Shown: positions 12,185 to 24,705 of the stretch, piece after piece
Layout of the letters: each line of letters starts with the position of its first letter
Position numbering within the stretch: the first letter of the stretch is position 1
The notes under the pieces: generated by a model
What the model was told of the DNA's origin: nothing
The model's database searches: none
What the model saw: only the letters and a program-made list of their open reading frames with translations
DNA from: Neogale vison
Lineage: Eukaryota; Chordata; Mammalia; Carnivora; Mustelidae
Reading direction: 5' to 3'
Length of the DNA: 64,000 nucleotides
Assembly (NCBI RefSeq): GCF_020171115.1
Contig: NC_058103.1
Location: forward strand, 88,357,001-88,421,000
Made by a program: the position numbers and the translations under genes

Positions 12185-12400
12185 GATGTTTATCAAGCAC
12201 TCTTTATATGCTAGGAACCATGCTCAAGGATTTGCATGTGATCCTTCAGTCACTTCTTACAACTCCATAGGGAATGTACTGTTATCCCCATTTTAGGGAG
12301 GAGAAAACTGGGGCTTAGAGAAGTTGTCATTTGTGAAATCACACAGATTGCTGGCAGAGGGATAGGAATTCAGACCTCCAACTGTCTGACAGTGAGTGGG
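12185..12400 (-). repeat. MIR SINE relic
   Basis: One of the clearest MIR copies here. It has TATATGCTAGGAACCATGCT, CTTACAACTCCATAGGGAAT, TATCCCCATTTTAGGGAGGA and AAATCACACAGATTGCTGGC in the reverse-MIR order. Confidence 0.75.
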
Positions 12401-12649
12401 CTTGGGCACCTCCTGCTTACTGTACACCTCCTATAGCAGGCCCCAAAGAACAGGTTTCTATCCCATTCTGGTCATTACGAGGGCTGGACATCTCCACATA
12501 AAGCACTCAAGCCCCCTCTATTGACTTACATTTTTACCACAATTATTCCCAGGTCATCTTTAGATGTGGAAGAAATTGAAATCTGTGGGAAAGATAGGTG
12601 AGCAATATACCAGGGATGTTTCCCATAGGTAGGAATGCATGTTCCCAAA

Positions 12650-12990
12650 ATAGCTATGTCAACTCACTCTTATTCCTTTGCCCAAGCCAGTCCTTCTGCT
12701 TGAATCTGGAATCCCTTCTTAAATCTCTCTGCCTGGCAAGATCTCACTCACTTTCAGATCCTACTCAGACATCTCCTTCTTGTTCTCTTCATATATTTTA
12801 TGTATATAAATTAAATTTTTAAAATTAGTAATAAATATTTTTACAAATAGAATGTATTTCTAAATATATATAAATTAAACAAAATATACATTACATATCA
12901 TATAAATTGTATAAGAGAATTATATTATATTTTTATATGTGGGTGTATATATGTATATATCCTTGTGTGTGTATATGTATACATACATAT

Positions 12991-13028
<38 letters not shown>

Positions 13029-13150
13029 ATCCTGGCAAGATTGTGAGTGTGTCCAGGGTAGGGGCTGTTGGTGTTTAGGTTTCCAGTGCCCAGCGCAGAG
13101 CCTGGTTCATAGAAGGTGCTCAATGAATGTATGGATATGTGAATGAAATG
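12650..13150 (+). repeat. L2 LINE relic with expanded low-complexity centre
   Basis: The left part (12650-12785) has the pyrimidine-rich L2 segment with CTACTCAGACATCTCCTTCT. The right part (13030-13150) has the L2 3' end: CCAGTGCCCAGCGCAGAGCC, then AGAAGGTGCTCAATGAATG. Between them is an AT-rich and (GT)n tract. Orientation and spacing suggest one L2 whose middle gained a microsatellite. Confidence 0.55.
12785..13024. repeat. AT-rich tract and (GT)n microsatellite
   Basis: About 200 bases of AT-rich sequence with many TATATA steps grade into TATATGTATACATACATATA and then a (GT)n run of roughly 16 units at 12993-13024. Confidence 0.9.
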
Positions 13151-14339
13151 TAGAAAGCATACTGAGATTATTCACTTGTTTGATTAGAGGATCCACAGTG
13201 GATTCCAAAGTGATTTCCAATTCAGGCTCTTATTACTAAGAGGTATATCTAAGACTGGAGTTCTGGGAAGGAAACCAGTGGTCTTGGAGGGGGATCAAAA
13301 GAAACAGTCCATGTAAAATCCCTGGCATTGTTATGTCTGGAATGCTGAGGAAAAAGAAAGAATAAACATAAGTTAAGCCGTGTAACTAGCAAGATGCTAT
13401 AATCAAATTATTTTGGTCACTGCCTCTCAGTCCTAACGATAGGAGTCTACAGAGAAGATAATCTGACCTGTGTCAAACACAGAAGAATTCTGGTGGGTGT
13501 GTTTCTCCTCAGCAGTGTACGCAGTAACTCATTAGCTCCCTTGTGGGTGTGGACCATATAATTGTTTTTACTTTCCCTGACCTTTCCACTCAAGCACGTG
13601 GAACCAGATGCTTCCCATACCTGCACAATGCAATTCTGCATGATCACCATAGAGCACGCTCAATAATGAGCTTCAACTTTGCACACCCAGCAATATAAAA
13701 ACTGTCACTAATCTCCAGATGTGGGCGGCTAATATACTTTCTGGGAGGTTGTTAACAGAAATAATAGTAGATCCCCAAAGACTCTTGGAAACAAAGTGCT
13801 CTCCCTTACCCTACTTACAGAAAAACATTCGAGACATCAGGTGTCTTTCCATTAGCCTGTGACCATCAGCCTGTGACCAAAAGCAAGCTAGTCAGGAATA
13901 CTATTGGCATACCCTTAGAGAAGTTTGTTCTGTGCTTTTAACAAAAGTATCTTTTTTGGTGAGAATGAGCCAACATTGTTGCATCCATTCAAAATGAAAT
14001 CTGTAAAATAATCTCTGAATTTATTAGACTTCCTAATACAGGTCAAATTGGGAATGGTTCATCAAAAGCTGGGGTAAATTTTCATTTAGGTTACTCCCAC
14101 AAGCTGCCATATTGCTGTCTTCTTCGAGAATCTGCGTAACTAAAAAATGTGCTAGAATTCGAAAAGTTTAGGAAATTCAAGCTATAGGAGCTTGAAAAGA
14201 GAAAAACCACCTTGGCAGATTTGAGAAGTTCCTGGGCAGGGAGAAGGGGTTGAAATGGATGAAAGTGATGAGCCTAGCTATTGAGACAGGGAGGTAAAGG
14301 TCTACTGTTCACCAGTATTCACTATCCAACCCTGGAGGG
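13151..14339. other. Unassigned sequence
   Basis: No gene or repeat recognised over about 1.2 kb. Confidence 0.45.
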
Positions 14340-14715
14340 AAAGTATAATTGTGTTTTTAGCATTAGGCTTGGAATATTCTGGTTCTCTTCAGATCGCATA
14401 TATCTTTTGCCTTTTAACATTAGGCCTGGCCACATGACTTGCTTTAGTTAAAGATACATGAGTAGAAGTATCATGTGTTCTTTCAGGCAGCATTTCAAGA
14501 GCAAGTCTATATTCACCATTTGCCTGACTTTGGAACCATGGAAGTCTGTCTTTGGCTTAACTTCCACAAGCTAGATTGCAAGTGATTACAATGAGAGGTC
14601 CTTTTGCCCGTCCCTAATGGACATGTAGTGTGATAGGAAGTACAGGCTGCTGTTTTAACCTGCTGAGATTTTCGGGGTCAAGATTTAGCATGATATGGCC
14701 TAGCCAATCTAAAAG
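14340..14715 (+). mobile_element. Possible MaLR LTR relic
   Basis: CCTGGCCACATGACTTGCTT near the left and TTTTAACCTGCTGAGATTTT near the right sit in the order and spacing expected for a decayed MLT1-type LTR. The terminal TAACT-type end is not clear, so this is tentative. Confidence 0.4.
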
Positions 14716-15460
14716 AAACTAAGGAATCTGTTTCTGTAATTCACCTACAGATATACCAGACATATCCTGAATTTTCTGGCACAATAAAGGATTTTGTAAA
14801 GTGATTGTCATGTCTCAAGCCGGATGATGAAGAGGGTCCAGTAAGGACAGTGAGGTAAAGCTAGACCCACTGCCTGTGCAGGCAAAACCCCTAGACTTCA
14901 CAAGCAGAGAACACTAGTGTCTAGTCTAATGTCTAAAGACCACACACATCATTTAGATGTTGCCCTTGGCGTTTCCATCCCGCCCTCACTCCCATTTCAT
15001 ATCCCAGTACCCTGCCTGCCTCAACTCCAATGGTGCCTGATAGGCCTGAGCAGGTAAATCTGCTCAACTAATTGTATATTCACGAGAGTATATGTGTGCC
15101 TGTGTGGTGTGGCGAACATACTCAAATACTCAGAAAGTACTTGTCAAATACAGGGAAAAATGCTCTATACTCTTCTCTCCAGAGATGTTTTCTAAATGAC
15201 CAGCTTCCACCTGATGGCATTAATAGGGCCCAACACCCAATGGCGGATTCCTCTTCCACTTGGTGCCATGATTACAGCTGCTACCAGAGTTCACACCAGT
15301 AGCTCACAACAGGAGCCTGTGTCATGCAGGAAGAAGGTCAAGGCCTGAACTCCTGTGCCATTTCAGTGTATACCCTCCAACAAAGAGCAGGTACAACTTA
15401 CTAGGCAAGGTAAGCAGCACTGGAAATTTCTATGTCCAGCGTTTTAATAGGATTAAAAAG
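14716..15460. other. Unassigned sequence
   Basis: Nothing recognised. The 76-codon frame at 15072-15302 has no recognisable domain. Confidence 0.45.
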
Positions 15461-15470
15461 CTAGCCAATC

Positions 15471-15667
15471 AGGGGTACCTGGGTGGCTCAGTGGGTTAAG
15501 CCTCTACCTTCAGCTCAGGTCATGATCCCAGGGTCCTGTGATCGAGCCCCACATCGGGCTCTCAGCTTAGTGGGGAGCCTCCTTACCCCTCTCTCTCTCT
15601 GCCTGCCTCTCTGCCTATTTGTGATCTCTGTCAAATAAACAAATAAAATCTTTAAAAAAAAAAAAAA
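15471..15667 (+). mobile_element. Can-SINE
   Basis: Head GGTACCTGGGTGGCTCAGTG, body with CGAGCCCCACATCGGGCTCT, a TC-rich stretch, AAATAAAATCTTT and an A tail. The TSD is CTAGCCAATC at 15461-15470 and 15668-15677. Confidence 0.95.
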
Positions 15668-15677
15668 CTAGCCAATC

Positions 15678-17225
15678 CCATAAAAAACGGAAGCCATAGC
15701 TGAACTCCACCTGCCAATGGAGCCCTTCTATATAATTTCCTTATCATCTTCACTTTTATGTGGAGCCCACCTGTATAGGACAACTCCAGAGAGTTAGTGT
15801 TGAGGGGCACGCTGGACAAGTCTCCTGTTATTGTTGAGGAAGAAGCTGAAACTCAGGTTAAGTGGTGTGTCGACTCCAGCAAGCTGCTGAACCCACAGAA
15901 GTTTGGGAGAAGCCTAGTACCAGGCAAGCCAGGAGCTGATTTATATATAAGGACACCAGCCTTTGAAGCTGTGTCCTGCCTGGGAGGACCCTGCTCCATT
16001 TTCTCTAGACTTTGCCTCCACACAGCCATCATCAGCCTTTCATCATGTGCCTGTTTACTTTGTGTTTCACTAAATGCCCTTTAGGGCACTGAAAGAGGCT
16101 ATTTTAGTAGCTTCCTGGATGCAGGAAATGTTTTGTTTGGGCCCCACCTTGTGTTCAGGGTGTCTGGGGACTGTTAAAGTTGTTTGAATTTGAGAGAGTA
16201 AAGGAACCAGGAGTCAGACAAAGAGATAGTTATAGATCTGGCTTGAAATGTCTCCCCCACGTTTGCCTCTCTCTGCTCCTTCTTTCTGTCTTGCAGTTAG
16301 AACTCTGTACCAGCCACTGAATCAGCCACTGAAATGGTCCTGGAAGCAGAATTAGAAAGAAGGATATGAATCCTGGAAATAAAGCTCACCTCTATAGAGA
16401 GCCGCCATGATATCAGAATTCCATCCATTATTGCAGTCTTAAATCAGAGAGCCCTGAGGAAACATCTATGTCTACCACAAATTATAATATAGCCATAAAA
16501 TCTTTTCTGTAATAGGTAATTTTCCATGAAAACAACGTTTCTTAGTCTTCCAGGACATAGCTGAAACATGACTTAGATTGCAGTGGGTTTTTGAATGCAT
16601 TTTTTTTCAAATGGAAAGAAGACTTCAAATTCTCTATGCATGATGCATTTTTAATCTTACAGGGTTTAATTTCTCAGCAGAAACCCAACTTAGGTAAGGG
16701 AACTTACTCCCAGAGAAGCCTTTCTGACTTTCCCTTGAAGGCTAAAGGTTGATTTATGAACCGCCTACATGTGTAGAAAAAGTCTTTAGACAGAGAAAAG
16801 GAGCCAGCCATTCTCCCCTTTTCTTGGGGATGAGACAAGATGCATATGCGTCCAAACTGGAACTGAAAAAAATCAAGATTAAATATTAGAAAATCTACTC
16901 TTAGGGAAAGGACACATTAAAATTGATCTTCTCTGTTGGGGGGAAACATTAGAAAATATCTTTCTATGCTGTGTATAATTTGGAGATCTCTAATCTGCAT
17001 TAGTTCAGATGGAGTCTTGCCTAAAGGCAAGGGTATGCATTAGATACCCTATCTCAAAAGTTCCTACTACTCGATCCCAGATCACATATAAAAATAGTAG
17101 AAATCAGGAATCCAACTTAGAAGAAGGAGACCTCACTGATGTAGGACTGAAAAGACCAGTTCTCATCCAGTCTATAAGAAACATGGATTCCTCTAGGTAA
17201 ATCCTTCTCCTATGTAATCCCATGA
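15678..17225. other. Unassigned sequence
   Basis: About 1.5 kb with no recognised gene. The 95-codon frame at 15797-16084 shows no domain. Confidence 0.4.
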
Positions 17226-18595
17226 AAATGACAGTAATTTCACTGTACATCATCAGAACTCTTCGATGACCAAGCGTGTTGTCAATGAGCAGTCAAATTT
17301 TGAAAGCTATCTTTTTTCTGAGCAGTAAGTCTCAACTGTGTGCTTAAAATGTTTAGTAAATCATGTTGTAAACAGATGTGTTAGCATCCAAGCTTTGTTG
17401 TTCCATTTCTAGAGCACAAGCAGAGTAGATGGAGCATAATTCTTAAGGGCCCTCGGATTTAAACAATGGTAAATGAGCATTGACTTCAACTTAAAGTGAA
17501 GTTGAAAAACCAACTGCATTAGCCCCTAACAAAAGGGTCAACCTATCCTTTGAAGCTCTGAAGCCAGGCATTGACTTCTCCTCTCGAGGTATGAAAGTCC
17601 TAGATGGCATCTTCTTCCAGTAGAAGGCTGTTTCATCCACACTGAAAAACTTGCTGAGTGGAGCCACCTTCATTGATGGTCATAGCTAGATCTTCTGGAG
17701 AACGTGCTGCAACTTCTACATTAGCATTTGCTGCTTCATCTTGCACTTGCATGCTACGGAAACACCTTCTTTCCTTAAATCACATGAACCTACCTTTGCT
17801 AGCTTCATATTTTTCTTCTGCAGCTTCCTCACCTCTCTCAGCCTTCACAGAATGAAGAGCTTTAGGACCTCGCCCCGGATTAGCTTTGACCTGGGGCATT
17901 GTTGTGGCTGGTTCCATCTATTGTCCAGACCACCAAAACTTTCTCCATATCAGCAGCACAGACTGTTTCACTTTCTTCTCATCTGTGTTTTCAAAGTAGT
18001 AGCACTTTTAATCTACTTCAAGAATTTTTCCTTTGCATTCACAATTGGTTGTTTGGTGCAAGAGCCCTAGCTTTCAGCCCATGCTTGGCTTTCAGCATGC
18101 CTTCCCCACTAAGATTAATTATTTCTAGCTTTTGCTTTAAAATGAGGGACATGGGACTTTTCCATTCATTTGAGCACTTAGAGGCCACCACAGGTTATTA
18201 GCCGACCTATTTTCCGTTCTGGTATGTCTCAGGGAATAGGGAGGCCTGAGGAGAGGAAGAGGAACAGCCAGTCAGTGGAGCAGTCAGAACACACAATGTG
18301 TATCAATTAAGTTCCTTATTTAATGTGGGTACAGTTCATGGCACCCCCAAATAATTACACTGATAACATCAAAGATCACTTGTCATAAAATGCCATAATA
18401 AATATAATAATAACGCAAACATTTGGAATCTTGCAAGAATTACCAAAAACTTGACAGAGACATGAACTGAGTGAATGGTGTTGGGAAAAGGGTGTCGACA
18501 GACTGCTCAATGCAGTGCTGCCGCAAACCTTCAGTCTGTAAAAACACAGTTATCTGTGAAGTGCAATAAAGCACAGTAAAATGAGGTGTACTGTA
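17226..18595 (-). mobile_element. Tigger1 DNA transposon relic
   Basis: Matches the Tigger1 (TcMar-Tigger) consensus over about 1.3 kb. Landmarks include GATGGCATCTTCTTCCAGTA, TTTCTCCATATCAGCAGCAC, CAGAACACACAATGTGTATC and a terminal inverted repeat end, GTGCAATAAAGCACAGTAAA followed by ATGAGGTGTACTGTA at about 18560-18595. The transposase would read on the minus strand and is broken by stops and indels. The other end is missing or unrecognised, so this is a partial, long-dead copy. Confidence 0.85.
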
Positions 18596-18634
18596 TATTG
18601 TATGTCAGCCATGCTTCAATAAAAATTGTTGATT

Positions 18635-18752
18635 AGGGGACCTGGGTGGCTCAGTCAGTTAAGCATCTGCCTTCAGCTCAAGTCATGATCTCAGGGTCCT
18701 GGAACTGCTATCTCTGCCTCTCTCTCTCTCTCAAATAAAAAATCTTAAACAA
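18635..18752 (+). mobile_element. Can-SINE with internal deletion
   Basis: The head (GGACCTGGGTGGCTCAGTCA) and CATGATCTCAGGGTCCTGGA are present, but the sequence jumps straight to the TC-rich stretch and AAATAAAAAATCTTAAAC tail. About 80-90 bases of the SINE middle are missing. The TSD is unclear. It lies just downstream of the Tigger1 end. Confidence 0.85.
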
Positions 18753-19245
18753 CATTTTTTAAATGTTGACCAGCTTGGTTATAGCTCAGTTTCTTTCTTT
18801 ACATCTGATATAATATTTATCATGTGATACCCTATTGTGCAAATGTGCACTGAGTGACAAGTGTCTAGGGAGACTCTTGTAAGGAAATAACTGGACTTTT
18901 TGGAGGCGCTGGTTGGCCCTCTGGGCAATGATGAAATTGGCAAGTAACTAAAGTTCCATCAAGATGATAGAATGTCCTGTGTGCATTTGGCTGAAGGATT
19001 CATACAGAAGTCCAGAGCAAGTACTCCTTTAGATATGAAATTATTTGATGTCACTTAAAATGTTACTCTGCTAAGTTCTGAAGAAAATTATCATAAATTT
19101 TTTAATAAGCTACTTTAGAAAACAATAAATAGTTGAAGAATGAGTCATTTAAGAAAACTGAGACTAAGACCCTTCTCTTTGGGAATCAAGAGGTATAATA
19201 TTGTTAGTGAGACGGTCCTTCCTTCTGCATCAAAAACAGTGGGAC

Positions 19246-19437
19246 TTGGGGAACCTGGGTGGCTCAGTGGGTTAAAGCCTCTGCCTTCGGCTCAGGTCAT
19301 GATCCCGGGGTCCTGGGATGGAGCCCCGCATTGGGCTCTCTGCTCAGCGGGATCCTGCTTCCTCTTCTCTCCTTCTGTCTGCCTGTCTGCCTACTTCAGA
19401 TCTCTGTCTGTCAAATAAATAAAATCTTTAAAAAAAA
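19246..19437 (+). mobile_element. Can-SINE
   Basis: Full-length: head AACCTGGGTGGCTCAGTGGG, body with TCCCGGGGTCCTGGGATGGA, tail AAATAAATAAAATC and A-run. An approximate TSD reads AAAACAGTGGGAC on the left (from about 19233) and AAGAACACTGGGAC on the right (ending about 19449). Confidence 0.93.
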
Positions 19438-19604
19438 GAACACTGGGACCACGAGACAGGGCCTGGCCAGGCAAGGTATCAGTGACAATGTTGGCCATGG
19501 GGTGGGGAAAGTGGAGTTCTACAACCAGAAGAATTAACAGGTACTAAGGTGTTACCAGTGTTAAATCCCTGTCAGAGGGAGGAAAAGGGAGAAACTGGAG
19601 GTTT

Positions 19605-19690
19605 CAGATATCCCTTTAGCACTGCACCTAATACATACATAGAACATACATAGTAGGTGCTCAGTAAATATTTGCTGAATAAATGTGACT
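19605..19690 (+). repeat. L2 LINE 3' end
   Basis: CATAGTAGGTGCTCAGTAAA followed by TATTTGCTGAATAAATG is the typical terminal segment of L2. Confidence 0.6.
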
Positions 19691-19958
19691 AAAATGACCT
19701 TCTGGGAGTGTGGTGAGGAACAACATCAAATCATCATCTTACAGGTTTGGGGGGAAGCACACTGATTTTTTTAAGAGGCTAACAAAGATGATACAGAGTC
19801 AGACATCTGGTTCTAGGTTAGATATTAACAGTGCCAGTAAGCCTTCTGGGATCTAGGTAGAGTTTTATGGAAAATAGACCTCAGGTGACAAAGTGGTACA
19901 CTGGACTGGAACGGACTGCAGGCCACTGGAGATGAAGAAGCAAGAGTGAACCCAGCTG

Positions 19959-20142
19959 GGCAACTGGGTGGCTTAATCAGTTGAGCATCTGCCTTCAGCT
20001 CAGGTCATGATCTCAGGGTCCTGTGATCAAGTCTGGCCTTGGCTCCCGGCTCAGTGGGGAGCCTGCCTCTCCCTCACGCTCTCCCCCTACACATGCTCTC
20101 TCTCTCTCTCTCTCTCAAATAAATAATCTTTAAAAAAAAAAA
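19959..20142 (+). mobile_element. Can-SINE
   Basis: Head GGGCAACTGGGTGGCTTAAT, body with GATCTCAGGGTCCTGTGATC, a (TC)n stretch, AAATAAATAATCTTT and A tail. TSD-like AAGAGTGAACCCAGCTG lies at 19942-19958 and AAGAGTGAGCCCAACTG at 20143-20159, with two mismatches, suggesting moderate age. Confidence 0.93.
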
Positions 20143-20159
20143 AAGAGTGAGCCCAACTG

Positions 20160-20884
20160 CTGAGCCAGGCTGCCCACTGCCCCCAGCTATGGCCTAAAAA
20201 GGACTCCATGCGAATTGTCACTCCATCAGCAGGGAGTCCAGGGCAGGCAGCCTCCCTGGCCTAGGCCAGAAATGTGCTTGGCCTTACAACAGTTTGGAGA
20301 AAAGTCATTTTGAATTTCCCCAGAATGAAGCACTTTTACTCTTATGAAAGTTATTCCTTTGCAGAATAAACTGCTTCAGGTCAGTGGTTCTGGGATATTA
20401 AAAGGATAAGAATTCTCTTGAATCCCTAGTATTGAGATGAATTGTTTTTAGGATGATGTTACTTAAATATGTATGTACAAATACAAATATGAAACTAGAA
20501 ACAAACAAAGCCCTATCCCCTTGCTTCTGCACTCCTCAGTTTATTTTATGATAACACAACTTTCCCATTACTTTCCTTTATTTTAACTTCAATGACCTTT
20601 GTACAGCACACTGTGAAATCATCAGGTCTTCATTTGTTTGTAATGCTTTATTCACAAGTTATATCCACTTGTCTTTTTCCATTCATCTATGGTAATTAAT
20701 GTGCCACATAGTGCCAGACCAAATCTCAATTTGTTAGCTACTATAAGACACCAAAGTTTAACTCTATAAACCAATCTTTTAATTACAAATACCCAGTATG
20801 AGTTTTAACTGTCTAATGACTAAAGTAATTCAGTGTGGAAAAAAAATGGTAGTTCGGGGTCAAAATGACATTTGTTTGTAGTAG
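20160..20884. other. Unassigned sequence
   Basis: No gene or repeat recognised between the SINE and the old L1. Confidence 0.45.
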
Positions 20885-22372
20885 TAGTTCATTTGTTTTC
20901 TAGGTTCCACATTTAAGTGAAATTATATGGTATTTGCTTCTGTCTGACTCGTTTCACTTAGCACAATACCCTCCATGTTGTTGCAAAGGGCAAGATTTTT
21001 TCTTCTTTATGGCTGAGTGATACTCCACTGTTATACGTGTCTGTGTATACACACACAGGATGTACGATATACATACATATATGTATACATGCAAATGATA
21101 TACACATATTCCCACATATCCTTTATCCATTCATCTATTGTTGGATAGTTAGATTTCTTCCATATCTTGACTATTTTAAATAATGTTGCAGTGAACATGG
21201 GGGTACATGTATCTTTTTAAATTCTAGTGTTTTCATTCTTTTCAGATGTATACCTAGAAGTGGAATTGCTGGATCATATAGTAATTTTACTTAATTTTTT
21301 TAGGAAACTCCATACTATTTTCTACATTCCCATCAGCAGGGCATGAGGATTCCCTCTTCTTCACATCCTCACCAGCACTTGTTATCTCTTGTCTTTTTGT
21401 TACTAGCTATTCTGACAGGTATGAGGTGATACCTCATTGTGGTTTTGATTTGCATTTCCCTGATGCTGAGTGACATGAAGCATCTCATTGTGTGTCTGCT
21501 GACCATCTGTATGTCTTTGGGAAAATGTCTCATTCATGTCTTCTGACCATTTTTTTATTGTATCGTTTGGGTTTTATTGTATTGTAGGAGTTCTTTATAT
21601 ATTTTGGATATTAACCCCTAATGGATATGTCATGTGCAGATATCTTCTCACATTTTGTAGGTTGTCTTTTCATTTCATTGATAGTTTCCTTTGCTGTTCA
21701 AAAGCTTTTTAGTTTGATCTTGTCCCGATTGGTTTTTGTTTTTTTGTTTTTGCTTTTGTTACCTTTGTCCAAGGAAACAGATCCAAAACCAAAGTACCTG
21801 AAAGACAGGATCCAAGAGTTTACTGCCTGTTAAGTTTTTTTGTTTTTTTGTTTCAGGGCCTGTATTTGTCTTTAATCCATTCTGAGTTTATTTTTGTGTA
21901 TGGTGTAAGAAAGTGGTCTAGTTTCATTCTTTTGCATGTAGCTGTCTAGTTTTCCCAACACCATTTATTGAAGAGGCTATTCTTACTTTATTGTATGTTT
22001 CTGCCTCCCTTGTTGTAGATTAACTGACTGTGTAAATGTGGGTTTATTTCTGGACTCTCTATTCTCTTCCATTGATCTGTATGTCTGGTCTTGCACCAGT
22101 GTCATACTGTTCTGATTACTACAGCTTCCTGGTGTATCTTGAAATCTGGTATTGTGATACCTCCAGTTTTTTTCTTCTTTCTCAAGATTGCTTTGGCTGC
22201 TCATGGTCTTCAGTGGCTCCAGACAAATTTTAGGATTGTTTATTTTAGTTCTATGAACAGTGCTATTAGTATTTTGATAAGAATCACACTGAATCTGTAG
22301 ATTTCTCTGGGTAATATTAGACATTTGAATAATATTCTTCCAGTCTATGAGCATGGTATATCATTCTAAGCT
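20885..22372 (-). mobile_element. Old L1, ORF2 3' half and 3' UTR edge
   Basis: Reverse-orientation, diverged L1. Recognisable complements of ORF2 include ATCCTTTATCCATTCATCTA, CTGGATCATATAGTAATTTT, ACATTTTGTAGGTTGTCTTT, CACCATTTATTGAAGAGGCT and AATCTGGTATTGTGATACCT. Many stops and indels. A TA/CA-rich microsatellite lies at 21035-21115. Frames such as 21983-22354 are ORF2 remnants, not genes. Confidence 0.88.
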
Positions 22373-22680
22373 ATTTACATTTTATTTGCCCAACCTTCAA
22401 ATGGCAATTATTCCTTAATTCCCTTCACCCTTCCCAACCTCAAAAATGCCTCACTTTATAGACAAAGCATACAACACAGTTTCTCTACTGAACACTAATT
22501 AATCGGTTAGTCAAAATAACCACCCGTAAAAAATTAACCAGTAGGCAGCGGTGAGAAATATTTGCCCAACACTTTACAGTTTCCCTTTTGGGGACTCAAA
22601 GTACTTTTTTTTTTCCTCATTGCTATTTGGTAGAGGTTGGAAACAAACTTTTAAAAAACCTACTGTAATAATGCTGTTTC

Positions 22681-22871
22681 TTTTTTTTTTAAAGATTGTA
22701 TTTATTTATTTGACAGAGACACAGTGAGAGAGGGAACACAAGCAGAGAGAGAGAGGGAGCAGCAGGCTTCCCACTGAGCAGGGAGCCTGCTGCCGGGCTT
22801 GATCCTAGGACCCTGGGATCACAACCTGAGCCAAAGGCAAACGCTTAACGATTAAGCCACCCAGGTGCCCC
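22681..22871 (-). mobile_element. Can-SINE
   Basis: T-run and AAAGATTGTATTTATTTATT at the left, GAGCAGGGAGCCTGCTGCCG in the body, head complement AAGCCACCCAGGTGCCCC. Perfect 14-base TSD AATAATGCTGTTTC at 22667-22680 and 22872-22885. Confidence 0.96.
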
Positions 22872-22885
22872 AATAATGCTGTTTC

Positions 22886-24539
22886 AAGTTAAATTTGCCC
22901 TCTTTAAGAAAAAAAAAAAAACAAAAACAAGGCGTATGTATCTTACAATAGAAAATTCAAACATCCAATGAAATATCATATGATGGGTTTTACCTAAAAT
23001 TCCTGTATAGTTTCATAAGTCGCTAAATGCTACTTTTCAACTAGAGAAATAAATCAGTTTCTCCATCAATACACTATCACTTCATATTCCACCCCAAAAA
23101 GGGAAAAAGACCATCTATGTAGAGTCTCAGGACAAGAAATCTATTTCTCCAATAACAGGGTCCACAGGTCTCTCTAGCTGACTTTTCAAATCCTCTATCA
23201 TCAGTTTGGCTACAGTTCTAGTATATTTTGGCCCAGTCTACTGGCTTCAGCTCAGTTCATGCTGACATATATGGAGGGGGCTGCATTCAATATTGGGGCA
23301 GACAATTTATGAGTACTTGTAATTGTACACCACCCACGTGCAATTAAACCTGAAAAGAAACTATGGATATCCTCTGCTGCAATGTGAAAATCCCCATCCT
23401 CCCCACACCTCACTTTTTCCAGATTACCTTTTCCAAGGCATGAGTGCTCACAGTGTGGAACCAGAGGACAGGAAGCCATTTTTCATAGGCTGAAGCATTC
23501 CTTTGATTTCAGCTCTATGGTGAGCAAGATTTTTCCCCATGGGTCTTTCCCCTCTCACCTCATGTTACAGTGAGTTTTCACACAACACTACAAAGAGCTG
23601 AAAAACTCTGACCACACACCAGCCACTCAACAATGAGAAGGCACAACTGTGAGAGTGTGCACATTTTAGAATTTAACCTTGCAATGGGGAAAGAAACAAA
23701 ACAAAGAAAACGAAACAAAACAACAACAACAACAAAACAGTATAAGGAGGAAATGCCATTGCAGAGACCTGTTGGGAATAAGCTTTCCATTCCCTACTCT
23801 GTTGTTTTAGGCTTCTTCCAATTTCCATTTTACAAAACGGGTCTCTTAACACACCATCTCTCCATTCATCAACAGAACTCCCAGTAGACTGATGGTAGCA
23901 TGTTGGGCTAGAGTTGGTTGACAGGCATCAGGTCAAAAAGCCTGAAAGTGGAAGAAAAGAACTGAGGTTAAAAAGAAAAAGGGCCAAAAGAAAGAATAAA
24001 GTGAATCTAGATGGAAGCCTCAAGGAAGGGTGTCCTAATGAACAGAGGCGGAAAGGAGTTGAGAAGCTGCTCAGATGCAGAAGGCTAAGGAGTCCAGCCA
24101 TTTCAACAGAACTTTCCCCAGCAGTAGGATCTAGAGCAGCAGAGCAAGGAATGTGGGATTTTTCCTAAAGAGGTTATTGGGTAGTGACATTTAGACTTGT
24201 TTTATGATGCTTCTGGAAATCTGACCTAAAACTGAGAGGAATCTAGCAAAACCTCATTGAGTTTTCACAAGTTTCTAAGTGCTAGATGGTTCGGGGAATG
24301 GACAAGCCAGTGCTATGAAAACCAACTTGTGCTTGAGATTAAAACACTTTGAGCCTGCAGTAGTTCATTTCACAACTATATCAACAATGGGGCAGTGAAT
24401 TTAGTAGGTGTTAATCCATTTCCACATTTTATTTGCCATTCAGTAGTTATAGGGGGCAAAATAGGGGGAAATAAGACATCCTATAAGTTTAGGGATGGTG
24501 GTGCTGGCAGAAAAATTGAGGTCAGAAAGAAAATGCCTA
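22886..24539. other. Unassigned sequence
   Basis: About 1.6 kb without a recognised gene. A short (CAA)n run lies at about 23717-23735. Frames of 70-84 codons (23252-23479 minus; 23633-23887 and 23914-24168 plus) have no recognisable domain. Confidence 0.4.
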
Positions 24540-24705
24540 TATGGAATATACATATATTCCATATATATATATGGAATACACACATACACACACACACACA
24601 TATATACACATATATATGGAATAAAATATACATTTGGAAATATATATTTTTTAATATATATATAATGGAAATATACCATTAAATATTATATAATGTATAT
24701 TTCCC
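24540..24705. repeat. AT-rich palindromic tract with (CA)n
   Basis: Alternating TA and CA dinucleotides with repeated GGAAT units. A perfect 22-base palindrome, two ATTCCATATAT arms, lies at 24556-24577, and TATATATGGAATA recurs near 24610. Such sequence is prone to cruciform extrusion and length change. Confidence 0.85.

Noticed and set aside
15471..15545. tRNA-like sequences at the heads of the SINEs as tRNA genes
   Set aside because: They are the tRNA-Lys-derived heads of Can-SINEs, with the SINE body, A tail and TSD attached; no standalone tRNA with a full cloverleaf was seen.
21983..22354. 123-codon minus-strand frame
   Set aside because: It lies inside the old L1 at 20885-22372 and reads as degraded ORF2.
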